From positions 186,001 through 250,000 of the forward strand of contig NZ_RCCS01000010.1 in the NCBI RefSeq assembly GCF_003664185.1: a stretch of 64,000 nucleotides of DNA, read 5' to 3'. This document shows positions 1 through 9,201 of this stretch, in pieces (position 1 is the stretch's first letter; every line of letters starts with the position of its first letter). A model generated the notes under the pieces. It was not told the DNA's origin. It was given only the letters and a program-made list of their open reading frames with translations, and made no database searches. The translations under genes and the position numbers were made by a program. Source of the DNA: Tenacibaculum discolor. GTDB taxonomy: Bacteria; Bacteroidota; Bacteroidia; Flavobacteriales; Flavobacteriaceae.

Positions 1-966
1 CCTGATGGAACCTTAACATACGGTAACTTCTTAGAAACAGTAAATGAAATTATTCCAATGTACTGGATGCGTGCTATCGGAGGAAGTTTATTTATACTAG
101 GAGCATTCGTAATGTTATACAATATTGTTAAAACTGTAAGATCAGGTAGTGAAGTAACAGATGAATTAGCAGAAGCAGCAGCATTAACAAAAGTGTCTAA
201 ATATAGAACTTCTAAAGAAGGGTGGCACACTTGGTTAGAAAGAAGACCTGTAAAATTAACAATCTATGCTACAGTAGCAATTTTAATTGGAGGTGTTGTT
301 CAAATTATACCAACTTTATTAGTGAAGTCAAATATTCCAACTATAACAAGCGTACAACCATATACACCTTTAGAATTAGAGGGTAGAGATATTTATATCC
401 GTGAAGGGTGTGTAGGATGTCACTCACAAATGGTTCGTCCATTCAGGTCAGAAGTAGAGCGTTATGGAGAATTTGCAAAAGCAGGAGAGTTTGTATACGA
501 TCATCCATTCTTATGGGGTTCTAAACGTACAGGACCAGATTTATTAAGAGTTGGAGGAAAATATAACGACAGCTGGCACTTAAATCACATGTACGATCCG
601 CAAAGTACTTCACCTGGTTCTATCATGCCTTCATATCAATGGTTAGTAAGAGATAAACTAGATAAGAGTGATACAGAAGGAAAAATGAAAGCAATGGTTA
701 GCCTAGGTGTTCCTTATACTGAAGAAGATATAGCTAATGCGCAAGCAAGTATGGAAGAACAAGGGGCTAAAATTCAAGAGAACTTATATGCTGATCCAGA
801 TTTTGCAACAAATTATGAAGCAGATAAAAAGTACGCTCAAGAAAACGGACAAACTTTCATTGAAATGAAAGATAGAGAAATCGTAGCCCTAATCGCTTAT
901 TTACAACGACTAGGTACCGATATTAAGATTAAAGATGTTGAAGATCAATTAAGCGCTAAAAACTAG
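1..966 (+). CDS. ccoO: Fused cbb3 cytochrome c oxidase subunits I/II, C-terminal part (CcoN-CcoO)
   Basis: The frame is open from base 1, so this is the end of a longer gene and not a gene starting at the ATG at 58. The first visible residues form the last CcoN helix, then a linker of about 40 residues, then the CcoO membrane anchor (about VKLTIYATVAILIGG) and a periplasmic mono-haem cytochrome c with the haem site CVGCH and the distal SIMPSYQW methionine. A single polypeptide carrying subunits I and II of the cbb3 oxidase is the usual Bacteroidota arrangement. CcoO passes electrons from CcoP to the haem-copper centre at low oxygen. First gene of the operon seen here; ccoQ follows five bases after the stop. 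The 5' end lies outside the window. Confidence 0.93.
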   Translation, partial: PDGTLTYGNFLETVNEIIPMYWMRAIGGSLFILGAFVMLYNIVKTVRSGSEVTDELAEAAALTKVSKYRTSKEGWHTWLERRPVKLTIYATVAILIGGVVQIIPTLLVKSNIPTITSVQPYTPLELEGRDIYIREGCVGCHSQMVRPFRSEVERYGEFAKAGEFVYDHPFLWGSKRTGPDLLRVGGKYNDSWHLNHMYDPQSTSPGSIMPSYQWLVRDKLDKSDTEGKMKAMVSLGVPYTEEDIANAQASMEEQGAKIQENLYADPDFATNYEADKKYAQENGQTFIEMKDREIVALIAYLQRLGTDIKIKDVEDQLSAKN

Positions 967-971
967 AAAGC

Positions 972-1139
972 ATGTTAAAGTTTGTAAAAAACCATATGGA
1001 AACAATTGCAGGTATTGAAATATACCCAATTATTTCGCTAACTATATTCTTTACATTTTTTGTAGTGTTGTTTTGGTGGGTATTTACGGCCAAAAGAGAG
1101 TATATAAGTAGAGTAAGTAAATTACCTTTAGATAATTAG
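972..1139 (+). CDS. ccoQ: CcoQ-type small cbb3 oxidase subunit
   Basis: A 55-residue protein that begins MLKFVKNHMETI, with one membrane helix (about residues 18-40, IYPIISLTIFFTFFVVLFWW) and a short basic tail that ends KLPLDN. Size, single helix, the WW at the membrane edge, and position between subunit II and ccoP fit the CcoQ/FixQ family, which stabilises the assembled oxidase. It starts five bases after the ccoNO stop and ends 14 bases before ccoP, so it is cotranscribed. The sequence is too short for identification by sequence alone; context carries much of the call. Confidence 0.8.
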   Translation: MLKFVKNHMETIAGIEIYPIISLTIFFTFFVVLFWWVFTAKREYISRVSKLPLDN

Positions 1140-1153
1140 TAAAATTAAACAAG

Positions 1154-2074
1154 ATGAAAAAATATTTTCAATCTATAGTATATATCATTTTTGTTGCAGT
1201 TACCTTTTTTGCTATAGTTACTGCGATTAAATCATACGAAAATCCATTTAGTCTATATGAACATCCGTTAGTATGGATAGCAATAGTAGGGCTTGTAACA
1301 GTAGTTGTGTTAAAAGAAGCTTTAAATATTGTATCACAACAAAAAGCGGAGCAACTTCAAATGGAAAAAGATGGTATTCAGCCAGAAGAAGTTGATAACT
1401 GGGCTTGGGCTAAGAAAATTATAAATAAATGGACAGAAGCTAAAGCCATAGAGGAAGAGGACGAAATTATACTAGATCATAACTATGATGGAATTAAAGA
1501 GTTAGATAATAATTTACCGCCATGGTGGCTATATATGTTCTACGCAACAATAATTTTTGCAGCCGTATATTTAGTAAGATACCATGTACTGGGAGCAGAT
1601 AATCAAGAGATGGAATATGCTCAGGCAGTGGCAGAAGCTAAAAGAGAGTTAGCGGCATTTAAATCAAATTCTAAAGAAGCAGTTATCGATGCCGAAACAG
1701 TAACAGTTTTAACAGATGCTGGTGATTTAAGTAGAGGTAAAGCTGTATACAACTTAAACTGTGCTGCATGTCATATTGCAGATGGAGGTGGAGGTATTGG
1801 ACCAAACTTAACCGATGAATATTGGATTTTAGGAGGAGGTATAAAAAATATCTTTAATACAATTTCTAATGGTGGTAGAGACGGTAAAGGTATGGTAGCT
1901 TGGAATAAAACGTTGAAGCCAAAAGATATTCAAAAAGTAGCAAGTTATATTCTCTCTTTACAAGGAACTACTCCTGCAAAACCAAAAGAACCACAAGGAG
2001 AGTTATATAAAGAAGAAGGGGCAGCTCCTGCTGTAGCTGAACCTGATGAACAACCAAAAGACAGTATTCAATAA
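1154..2074 (+). CDS. ccoP: cbb3 oxidase subunit III, mono-haem cytochrome c (CcoP)
   Basis: Predicted protein of 306 residues. Two membrane helices (about 8-25 and 37-58), a charged stretch, the FixP N-terminal domain with DNNLPPWWLYMFYATIIFA around residue 120, a further helix, and one periplasmic cytochrome c domain with the haem site CAACH near residue 204 and a distal GMVAW methionine. CcoP is the electron entry subunit of the cbb3 oxidase. Proteobacterial CcoP has two haem c domains; only one CxxCH is present here, as in other Bacteroidota. The tail is rich in Pro, Glu and Ala and probably flexible. Confidence 0.93.
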   Translation: MKKYFQSIVYIIFVAVTFFAIVTAIKSYENPFSLYEHPLVWIAIVGLVTVVVLKEALNIVSQQKAEQLQMEKDGIQPEEVDNWAWAKKIINKWTEAKAIEEEDEIILDHNYDGIKELDNNLPPWWLYMFYATIIFAAVYLVRYHVLGADNQEMEYAQAVAEAKRELAAFKSNSKEAVIDAETVTVLTDAGDLSRGKAVYNLNCAACHIADGGGGIGPNLTDEYWILGGGIKNIFNTISNGGRDGKGMVAWNKTLKPKDIQKVASYILSLQGTTPAKPKEPQGELYKEEGAAPAVAEPDEQPKDSIQ

Positions 2075-2105
2075 ATAGTTACAAATTAGTTTTTAATAGT
2101 TGATT

Positions 2106-3527
2106 ATGGAAACACCCAAGAACGAACAATTTAGAGATAGTATTGGTACTATAAATGATGAAGGAAAAAGGGCCTGGGTGTTTCCAAAAAAGCCAAGTGG
2201 TAAGTTTTATAAATACCGAAGCTATGTAAGCTATTTTTTATTGGCATTTTTATTACTAGCACCTTTTATTAAAATCAACGGAAATCAGTTTTTACTATTT
2301 AATGTTTTAGAACGTAAGTTTAATATTTTCGGATTTCCTTTTTGGCCTCAAGATTTTCACTTAATGGTGATTTCAATGATAATAGGAGTGGTGTTTATCA
2401 TTCTATTTACTGTTGTATTTGGTCGAATTTTCTGTGGATGGATTTGCCCACAAACCATTTTTTTAGAAATGGTTTTCAGAAAAATTGAATATTTAATAGA
2501 AGGAGATAGAGGAAAACAAATTCGTTTAGCTAAACAAGCATGGAATGCTGAAAAAATAAGAAAAAGAATTTTAAAATGGGTAGTCTTTTTTATCATCTCT
2601 TTTATTATAGCAAACGTTTTCTTAGCGTATCTAATAGGAAGTGATAAATTAATAAGTTACATAACTGGTAACCCATTAGACCATATTAGTACTTTAATAT
2701 CATTGCTAATTTTTACAGGGGTTTTCTATTTTATTTTTGCATGGTTTAGAGAACAGGTGTGTATTATAGCTTGTCCTTACGGTAGGCTCCAAGGAGTACT
2801 GTTAGATAATAAAACTATTAATGTTGCTTATGACCACGTAAGAGGAGAGGGTAAAACAGGAAGAGGAAAATTTAATAAAAAAGAAGATAGAGCAGCAACT
2901 GGAAAAGGAGATTGTATAGATTGTTTTCAATGTGTACATGTATGCCCTACAGGAATCGATATTCGTAATGGTACACAATTAGAATGTGTAAACTGTACCG
3001 CCTGTATTGATGAGTGTGATCACATGATGGAAAAGGTAGGCTTACCAAAAGGATTAATCCGTTATGCAAGTGAAGAAAATATTGTTAAGAAAGCACCTTT
3101 TAAGTTCACTGCAAGAATGAAAGGATACACAGCAGTATTATTCATTTTAATAGGGATTTTAGTAGGAATGTTGTTTTTAAGAAATGATGTAGAAGCAACA
3201 ATTTTACGATTACCAGGTCAGTTATACCAACATAAAGAAAATGGGGTTATTAGTAATATTTACACTTTTAAAGTAGTAAATAAAACGACAAAACAGATTG
3301 ATAATGTGAGTTATAAGTTATTGTCTCATAAAGGAAAAATAGAGACTGTAACGCATCAAGATTTTGAAGTACCAAAACAAGGGTTGGCAGAAGGAACTTT
3401 GTTTATAGAGTTACATCAGTCTGAAATGAAAAACGACAAGGAAAAACTAAAAATAGGAGTGTATAGTGGCGATAAACTTATTGAAACAACTACAACCAAC
3501 TTTTTAGGACCAAGAAGTTATAGATAA
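2106..3527 (+). CDS. ccoG: CcoG/FixG, cbb3 oxidase assembly ferredoxin
   Basis: About 473 residues from the ATG at 2106; a TTG two codons upstream is possible but less likely. Several membrane helices with the GRIFCGWICPQTIF signature near residue 105 and EQVCIIACPYGR near 220, then two 4Fe-4S motifs (CIDCFQCVHVCPTGID and CVNCTACIDECD), one more helix and a C-terminal immunoglobulin-like periplasmic domain. This is the standard FixG architecture. The family acts in cbb3 oxidase biogenesis, where CcoG has been linked to reduction of copper for insertion into CcoN. Lies between ccoP and ccoH in the same operon. Confidence 0.94.
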   Translation: METPKNEQFRDSIGTINDEGKRAWVFPKKPSGKFYKYRSYVSYFLLAFLLLAPFIKINGNQFLLFNVLERKFNIFGFPFWPQDFHLMVISMIIGVVFIILFTVVFGRIFCGWICPQTIFLEMVFRKIEYLIEGDRGKQIRLAKQAWNAEKIRKRILKWVVFFIISFIIANVFLAYLIGSDKLISYITGNPLDHISTLISLLIFTGVFYFIFAWFREQVCIIACPYGRLQGVLLDNKTINVAYDHVRGEGKTGRGKFNKKEDRAATGKGDCIDCFQCVHVCPTGIDIRNGTQLECVNCTACIDECDHMMEKVGLPKGLIRYASEENIVKKAPFKFTARMKGYTAVLFILIGILVGMLFLRNDVEATILRLPGQLYQHKENGVISNIYTFKVVNKTTKQIDNVSYKLLSHKGKIETVTHQDFEVPKQGLAEGTLFIELHQSEMKNDKEKLKIGVYSGDKLIETTTTNFLGPRSYR

Positions 3528-3596
3528 ACCAGTCTAAAGGTTAGTAGGTTTTAGTAATACTAAAGACAAAAAACCAAAGACAAAAAAATAAATAAA

Positions 3597-4043
3597 ATGA
3601 AACTAAACTGGGGCACGGGTATAGTAATAGCAATTATAGGCTTTATAGGCTTTATCATGTATTTTGTAATCACTATGAGTACAGGTAAAAATTATAACCA
3701 CGATTTGGTAACTGAAAAATATTATCAACAAGAATTAGAATTTCAGAACAAATTAGATGCTACTAAAAATGCGAAAGCATTAAAAGAAAGTATTAAAATA
3801 GAAAAAGTAACTGAAGGAATTAAAGTCCATTTTCCAACGGACTTTAATCCTAAAGATATAAAAGGAAAAGTGTTCCTATACAGACCATCTGATAAACAAT
3901 TGGATTTCGAAATGCCTATTTCGATTTCCGAAACATATTTGCTCGTGCCTGAGAAACGTTTGTTGGGTGGTCGTTGGAACATAACAGTTTCCTGGAACTA
4001 CAAAAATAAAGATTATTTATTTCAGAAAGAGTTGGTGTATTAA
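3597..4043 (+). CDS. ccoH: CcoH/FixH family oxidase assembly protein
   Basis: A 148-residue protein with one N-terminal helix (WGTGIVIAIIGFIGFIMYFV), a short conserved stretch with DLVTEKYYQQELEFQ, and a small beta-rich extracytoplasmic domain. The helix plus the tyrosine motif and the position after ccoG identify the FixH family, which is needed for cbb3 oxidase assembly and stays attached to the enzyme in some species. The stop overlaps the start of the next gene by one base (TAATG), suggesting translational coupling. Confidence 0.88.
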   Translation: MKLNWGTGIVIAIIGFIGFIMYFVITMSTGKNYNHDLVTEKYYQQELEFQNKLDATKNAKALKESIKIEKVTEGIKVHFPTDFNPKDIKGKVFLYRPSDKQLDFEMPISISETYLLVPEKRLLGGRWNITVSWNYKNKDYLFQKELVY

Positions 4044-4741
4044 TGTTTCTCTCAGCAATTATATTTGGTTTATTAGGAAGCTTCCACTGTATTGGTATGT
4101 GTGGTCCTATAGCCTTTATGTTACCTGTAGATAGAACGAATAAAGTAAAGCAGTTTTTTCAAATTACCAGTTATCATTTTGGGCGCTTATTTACTTATAG
4201 TTTAATAGGTTTTTTGTTTGGTTTATTAGGAAAAGGGTTTTATTTCTTCGGATTTCAGCAACAACTTTCTATTATTGTTGGAGTATTAATGATTTTGGCA
4301 ATCCTTGTTCCCAAAACCTTTCAAAAATACAACTTCTCAAATCCAATAAATAAATTGGTAATGAAGGTAAAATCTTCTCTGGGAAAAGAGTTAAAGAAAA
4401 AAGGAAACGATACCTTTTTTACAATTGGCTTTTTAAACGGTTTTTTACCTTGTGGCTTAGTATATATGGCAGTTTTTGGAGCACTAACTACAACAAATAT
4501 GTTGTCAGGAAGCCTATATATGTTTCTATTCGGGTTAGGAACTATACCGTTAATGACAGCAGTAGTTTATGTAGGTAATTTTGCAAATGGCTTGGTGCGA
4601 AAAAGAATTAAACAAGCAATACCTTATGTTGTAGTTTTTATTGGAGTATTGTTTATTCTTAGAGGGTTAGGGTTAGGAATACCTTATGTTTCTCCACTCC
4701 CTGTAACAGATATTCATAATTCAGTTGAAGGTTGTCATTAA
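4043..4741 (+). CDS. TauE/SafE-like membrane protein of the cbb3 operon
   Basis: A 232-residue membrane protein with about six helices. The N-terminal FGLLGSFHCIGMCGPIAFML and the central GFLNGFLPCGLVYMAVFG are the two pseudo-repeated signatures of the group of DsbD-like and sulfite-exporter-like proteins found next to cbb3 genes. Each repeat keeps a Cys next to Gly or Pro. In cbb3 loci of other bacteria such proteins are thought to help copper or thiol handling during oxidase assembly; the general database name, sulfite exporter TauE/SafE, should not be taken as its real substrate. Overlaps ccoH by one base, last gene of the operon. Confidence 0.85.
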   Translation: MFLSAIIFGLLGSFHCIGMCGPIAFMLPVDRTNKVKQFFQITSYHFGRLFTYSLIGFLFGLLGKGFYFFGFQQQLSIIVGVLMILAILVPKTFQKYNFSNPINKLVMKVKSSLGKELKKKGNDTFFTIGFLNGFLPCGLVYMAVFGALTTTNMLSGSLYMFLFGLGTIPLMTAVVYVGNFANGLVRKRIKQAIPYVVVFIGVLFILRGLGLGIPYVSPLPVTDIHNSVEGCH

Positions 4742-4777
4742 TCATAATTAAAAACAGTCTAAATACTTATTTACTAG

Positions 4778-6082
4778 TTAGTTTTTTTGTTTATTAGTTA
4801 TGCCAGTACCTTGTGTTATATGGTTTCCTTGATTATCTATTATTACATTTTCTTTTAATGTAAAAGCATCATAAAAACTAAGAATTGTTTTGTTTGGTAA
4901 AAAAGTTGCATCCACAGTAACTTTACCATAAGCATCATTTAAAAAAGAATTGTTTTGTTCATTAAAATCCCATAGTTTATTTCCTGTTATAGTATCATAT
5001 GCCGAAATGGTATAAGGAGTTTCTTTTTTTATGTTGACTTTGTGTCTAATAATAACAACATTATTTGTGTAAGAAATAATTTCAGCATTTAAAAACACAG
5101 CTTCTTGTAAAGTAGTAGCTAGTTGTTTCTTTTTTGCTAATAATTTATATCTATGTTCGTTTATGCGTCTTAAATAGTATGTGCTGTTAGTGTATTTGTA
5201 TTGATCTGTGATTAAATTATCATCTGTATGCAAGTATAATACCTCACCATAGTTAGTTTTTATATAAATACTATTTTTTTGAGCAGAAGAGTAACTTAAT
5301 TCGGCAATACCTTTTTTTTGATATTTTTCTGGCATCATACGATTTAAATCCTCTTTGTTTTTTATAATCATGGAGCTGTTAACCATGTCAAAAGCTTTTA
5401 AATAATCATTAGAAGCTTCAAATAACCACAGGGTATTTTTTGCATTAAAAGTGTGAATACTACTACCAGGAATAACTAATTTTTCAAATAAAACAGTATC
5501 TACTTTGGTGGTGTTAAATTTTCTTACAACTAAAAATGAAGAGTCATTGCTTACGGTTTTGTGTTCTTTAATATAGCTACCTTTTATTTTTTGTATACCT
5601 ATTTCCCAAATTTCATTATTAGGATTATATATACGCTCTTTAAGTACATAAGCACCTCTTTCATTAATGTTTAAAAAAGAATCAATATTTATGAATTTGG
5701 GCATAAAGTAGAAGCTAACAACAAGTAGTGTTAAAATAAAATCTCTTTTGGCTAATTGCATGTTTTGTGCTTTAAAATTTAAAAAAGCAGCAACAGCAGA
5801 AAATACTCCAAAGTAAAAAATTAGAGCAATAAAAATCACTAAAAGTAAAGGAAGGGCTATATATAAACCATCATTATTTAATACAAAAAAATCAAAAGTC
5901 CACCCATTTTGTCCTGGTTTATATGAATAATGTGTACTGGTATATGCTATAGGTCTATTAAAAAAAAGACGATTGGGTATGGTAATAAAGAACTTTAATA
6001 AAATACCTAAAATAGAAACGACCATTAAAGAAATAAAGGCACGTACAATAACGCCCACAAATTTAGAAGAGTTTTTATTCAT
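4778..6082 (-). CDS. Unknown membrane protein with C-terminal repeat-rich domain
   Basis: I do not recognise this 434-residue protein. It has three predicted helices in the first 140 residues (about 11-30, 72-100 and 108-125) and then about 290 residues of mixed polar sequence. Within the second part, segments such as SAYDTITGNKLWDFNEQ and TNYGEVLYLHTDDN resemble blades of PQQ-like beta-propellers, so a small propeller outside the membrane is possible. It stands alone on the minus strand between the cbb3 operon and the universal stress gene, convergent with the first, divergent from the second, so it has its own promoter. No catalytic motif seen. Confidence 0.75.
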   Translation of the reverse strand: MNKNSSKFVGVIVRAFISLMVVSILGILLKFFITIPNRLFFNRPIAYTSTHYSYKPGQNGWTFDFFVLNNDGLYIALPLLLVIFIALIFYFGVFSAVAAFLNFKAQNMQLAKRDFILTLLVVSFYFMPKFINIDSFLNINERGAYVLKERIYNPNNEIWEIGIQKIKGSYIKEHKTVSNDSSFLVVRKFNTTKVDTVLFEKLVIPGSSIHTFNAKNTLWLFEASNDYLKAFDMVNSSMIIKNKEDLNRMMPEKYQKKGIAELSYSSAQKNSIYIKTNYGEVLYLHTDDNLITDQYKYTNSTYYLRRINEHRYKLLAKKKQLATTLQEAVFLNAEIISYTNNVVIIRHKVNIKKETPYTISAYDTITGNKLWDFNEQNNSFLNDAYGKVTVDATFLPNKTILSFYDAFTLKENVIIDNQGNHITQGTGITNKQKN

Positions 6083-6211
6083 AACAAATGTAAAATTTAA
6101 GAAAGCAAATGTATAGAATATATAGTGGTTTATAAAGTGACAAAAATCATAGTTTTACTAATAAAATTTAGGTAACTTTATAGGAAACATTAAACCTAAA
6201 AGTAATAAATC

Positions 6212-7048
6212 ATGAAAAAAATTATAGTCCCAGTTGATTTTTCTGAATATTCTGAAAATGCTTTACAAACAGCAGCTTTTTTAGCAAAAAGATCAGATGC
6301 TGAGGTATTGGTAGTACATATGCTTGAGTTGTCTAACGCTGTCTTAAGTCAATCAGAAAGTTATTTACAGCAAGAAATGCTGTTTTACTTAAAAATGACT
6401 GAGAAGAAATTAGCAGAATTTTTACAGAAAGATTATTTATCAGATATAAAAGTAACCCCAATTATAAAGCACTTTAAAATTTTTAGTGAAATAGATCAGT
6501 TGGCAAGAAATGAAGGGGCAGACTTGATAGTTATGGGATCTAAAGGAACTAGTGGTTTAAAAGAAATGTTTATAGGTTCTAATACAGAAAAGGTTATCCG
6601 TTACGCACATGTACCTGTATTAGTAATTAAAGAAGAGCCAATAGTAAAACAAATAGAAAAGGTATTGTTTGCTTGCGATTTTTCTGATGACGATGTGAAA
6701 CCATATAAAGAAGCAAAAGAATTTCTTAAGAAATTTAATGCAGAAATAGAACTAGTGTATGTGAGTACTCCAACCTCTAAATTTAAAAGTACAAAAGAGT
6801 TAGAAGAAAGAATGAAGCGTTTTTTCAATCAAACTAATGAAAGTTATGAAGAATGCGCACAGAAAGTAAAAATTATTTCTGATTACACTGTAGAAAAAGG
6901 AGTGTTTTACTACGCCAATAAAATAAACTCAGATGCCTTAATGGTAGCTACACATGGTAGAAAAGGAGTAGCACACTTTTTTGAAGGAAGCATTTCAGAA
7001 GATATTGCTAATCATAGTAAATTACCAGTGCTGTCTTTTAAAATTTAA
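6212..7048 (+). CDS. Universal stress protein, tandem Usp domains
   Basis: A 278-residue cytoplasmic protein made of two Usp domains. The first (about 1-141) begins MKKIIVPVDFSEYSENAL and holds the nucleotide-binding signature GSKGTSGLKEMFIGSNTEK followed by VPVLVIK. The second (about 146-278) begins KVLFACDFSDDD and ends ATHGRKGVAHFFEGSISE and LPVLSFKI. The domain order and size match the two-domain UspA family, which binds ATP or related ligands and appears under growth arrest or low oxygen. Location next to the cbb3 operon would fit an oxygen-response role, but that is inference. Followed by a strong bidirectional terminator. Confidence 0.9.
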   Translation: MKKIIVPVDFSEYSENALQTAAFLAKRSDAEVLVVHMLELSNAVLSQSESYLQQEMLFYLKMTEKKLAEFLQKDYLSDIKVTPIIKHFKIFSEIDQLARNEGADLIVMGSKGTSGLKEMFIGSNTEKVIRYAHVPVLVIKEEPIVKQIEKVLFACDFSDDDVKPYKEAKEFLKKFNAEIELVYVSTPTSKFKSTKELEERMKRFFNQTNESYEECAQKVKIISDYTVEKGVFYYANKINSDALMVATHGRKGVAHFFEGSISEDIANHSKLPVLSFKI

Positions 7049-7055
7049 TGCACAG

Positions 7056-7090
7056 AAAAAAAAGCTCATTCAAATTGAATGAGCTTTTTT
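7056..7090. terminator. Bidirectional rho-independent terminator
   Basis: Perfect hairpin AAAGCTCATTCAA / TTGAATGAGCTTT with a very short loop, with an A-run on one side and a T-run on the other. It lies between the convergent universal stress gene and the DUF4369 lipoprotein gene and can serve both. Confidence 0.9.
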
Positions 7091-7106
7091 TTATAAGAGG
7101 AAAATT

Positions 7107-7811
7107 TTACTTTTCTTCTTTGGCTTTTATATCATCTACAAATTTTTGTAAACGTTTACCATATTCAGAGCTTTTAACTTTATCTGTTAAACTATTATTA
7201 ATAGTATCTAAAAGTTGAATGTTAGCATCATATAATTCAGATAATGCAATATATGGTGCAGCTTCACTATCAGCGTTTGCAATGGCAAAGTTTGTAGAGA
7301 ATAGGTAACGACGACGGATCATTTTTTTGTAATCAGCTTCTACCTGCTCTAATTGTACTTCATCCTGAGCTTGACGAGCTTCAACTTCTTTTTTAACAAA
7401 GTCTAAACGTTGATCTATAAATCGTTGGTTTATTTTACGGTATTCATCCATTACCTCTTGGTTTTTAGAACCTTTAATTTCAGGCTTAAAACCAAATTCT
7501 TCAATTTTATCGTTTATAGTAATTTCACCTTCTTCACCAAAAAACATTATGTGTTTGTCTGTGGTATTACCATCAAAAGTTAAGTAATATATTACAGGAG
7601 ATTCAACATTATCTGTTAGTATAAATTTATCATCACCTAACAACGCCATAGAATCAACAGATACTAATAATGTATCCTTCATTTTTTGAAGGTATAAAGT
7701 ACCTTTTTTTAATCCTTTAATTTGACCTTTAACAACCATGTTCCCTTCTTTTTTAGAGGAACAAGCAAAAGCAACAAGTGCAATTGCGAAAAGAGCAATA
7801 ATTTTCTTCAT
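7107..7811 (-). CDS. DUF4369 domain lipoprotein
   Basis: About 234 residues from the second ATG (7811), chosen because MKKIIALFAIALVAFACSS is a textbook lipoprotein signal; an ATG three codons upstream is also present. Cys at the lipobox is followed by KKEGNMVVKGQIKGLKKGTLYLQ, the start of the DUF4369 fold found at the N-terminus of many Bacteroidota thioredoxin-like lipoproteins. No C-terminal thioredoxin domain follows; instead there is a charged helical segment (about 130-230). Probably anchored in the outer or inner membrane facing the periplasm. Role unknown. Convergent with the Usp gene, 40 bases from the DUF819 gene on the same strand. Confidence 0.85.
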   Translation of the reverse strand: MKKIIALFAIALVAFACSSKKEGNMVVKGQIKGLKKGTLYLQKMKDTLLVSVDSMALLGDDKFILTDNVESPVIYYLTFDGNTTDKHIMFFGEEGEITINDKIEEFGFKPEIKGSKNQEVMDEYRKINQRFIDQRLDFVKKEVEARQAQDEVQLEQVEADYKKMIRRRYLFSTNFAIANADSEAAPYIALSELYDANIQLLDTINNSLTDKVKSSEYGKRLQKFVDDIKAKEEK

Positions 7812-7851
7812 TGAATTCAAAATTTGTCTGTTGCAAATATGCAGATTTCTC

Positions 7852-9159
7852 CTAAACTTTTGAGGCTATTTCCATTAAAATTGTACATAGGATTGCACCT
7901 ACAGTACCGATAGCGTATCCAAAAACGGCTAATAAAACACCTACAGTAGCTAAAGAAGGGTGAAAAGCTTGTGCTACAATTGGAGCAGAAGCAGCTCCTC
8001 CTACATTTGCTTGACTTCCTACAGCTAGGAAGAAATATGGAGCACGAATTAATTTAGCTACTAATATTAATAACCCAGCATGAATAGCCATCCATACTAA
8101 ACCAATAAAAATTAAATTGAAATTATCAAAAATTAGCGTTAAGTCCATTTTCATACCAATAGTTGCTACTAAAACATAAATAAAAATACTTCCTATTTTA
8201 CTAGCACCAGCACCTTCGTAATTTTTAGCTTTAGTAAAAGATAAAACAACAGCAGCAATTGTTGATATACTAATTAACCAGAAGAAATTTGAACCTAAGA
8301 AAGAGAAAATGTTTCTCATAGTTTGAGACTCCATACTCGCTGTTAAAGAAGCAAAAACATCACTTAAATATGCTCCGGCAAAATGGCCAAAACCAACAGT
8401 TCCAAAGGCAATAGCAAGCATAATTATAAAATCGGTTAAAGTTGGATTTCTTTTAACACTCTGAGTAAAGTTAGAAACTCTTTGTTTTAAATCTTCAATA
8501 GCAGAGGTATCAGCTTTTAACCATTTGTCTATTTTGTCTTTTTTACCAATTCCAATTAAAATGATTGCCATCCAAATATTAGCTACTACAATATCAACAA
8601 ATACCATTCCTCCATATTTAGCAGGATTGTATTGGTAAATTTCCAACATAGCAGTTTGGTTAGCTCCACCACCAATCCAGCTACCAGCTAAGGTAGAAAG
8701 TCCTCTCCAAACAGCATCAAAACCTGCACCGCCAACTGTTTCTGGTGAAACAGAAGATATTAATAAAATAGCTATTGGCCCTCCAATTACAATTCCTATA
8801 GTACCTGTAAAAAACATGATTAATGCTTTAGAACCTAAGTTAAAAATAGCTTTTAAATCGATACTTAAAGTCATTAAAACTAAGGCAGCAGGCAATAAAA
8901 ATCTACTAGAAACATAGTATAGTTGTGATTTGTTTTTTACGACTTCGCCAGCAGCACTAGTAGTTTCCCATTCAGGAGAAATAATACCAAGTGTTGTAAA
9001 AATAGCAGGGATAAAATAAGCCATAAATAACCCTGGGACTATTTTGTAAAACTTAGGCCAAAACCCTGAAGTTTTTGATTCTGTATAAAATACAAAACCT
9101 AACGAAATCATTAAAATACCAAATACGATTGCATCGTTTGTAAAAAGAGGTGCTTCCAT
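7852..9159 (-). CDS. DUF819 family integral membrane protein
   Basis: Predicted protein of 435 residues and about 11-12 membrane helices. The segments LSTLAGSWIGGGANQTAM and GSQANVGGAASAPIVAQAFHP are the paired glycine-rich re-entrant motifs of DUF819, a family with the architecture of secondary transporters (two inverted halves, each with a broken helix). The GGANQ and QANVGGAAS sequences are symmetric, as expected. Substrate is not known. It lies just upstream of the DUF4369 lipoprotein gene on the same strand with a 40-base gap, so the two are probably cotranscribed. Confidence 0.9.
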   Translation of the reverse strand: MEAPLFTNDAIVFGILMISLGFVFYTESKTSGFWPKFYKIVPGLFMAYFIPAIFTTLGIISPEWETTSAAGEVVKNKSQLYYVSSRFLLPAALVLMTLSIDLKAIFNLGSKALIMFFTGTIGIVIGGPIAILLISSVSPETVGGAGFDAVWRGLSTLAGSWIGGGANQTAMLEIYQYNPAKYGGMVFVDIVVANIWMAIILIGIGKKDKIDKWLKADTSAIEDLKQRVSNFTQSVKRNPTLTDFIIMLAIAFGTVGFGHFAGAYLSDVFASLTASMESQTMRNIFSFLGSNFFWLISISTIAAVVLSFTKAKNYEGAGASKIGSIFIYVLVATIGMKMDLTLIFDNFNLIFIGLVWMAIHAGLLILVAKLIRAPYFFLAVGSQANVGGAASAPIVAQAFHPSLATVGVLLAVFGYAIGTVGAILCTILMEIASKV

Positions 9160-9201
9160 TTAAAAATAATTTGTCGCTAAAGTATGAAATAATAGTTAGT
9201 T

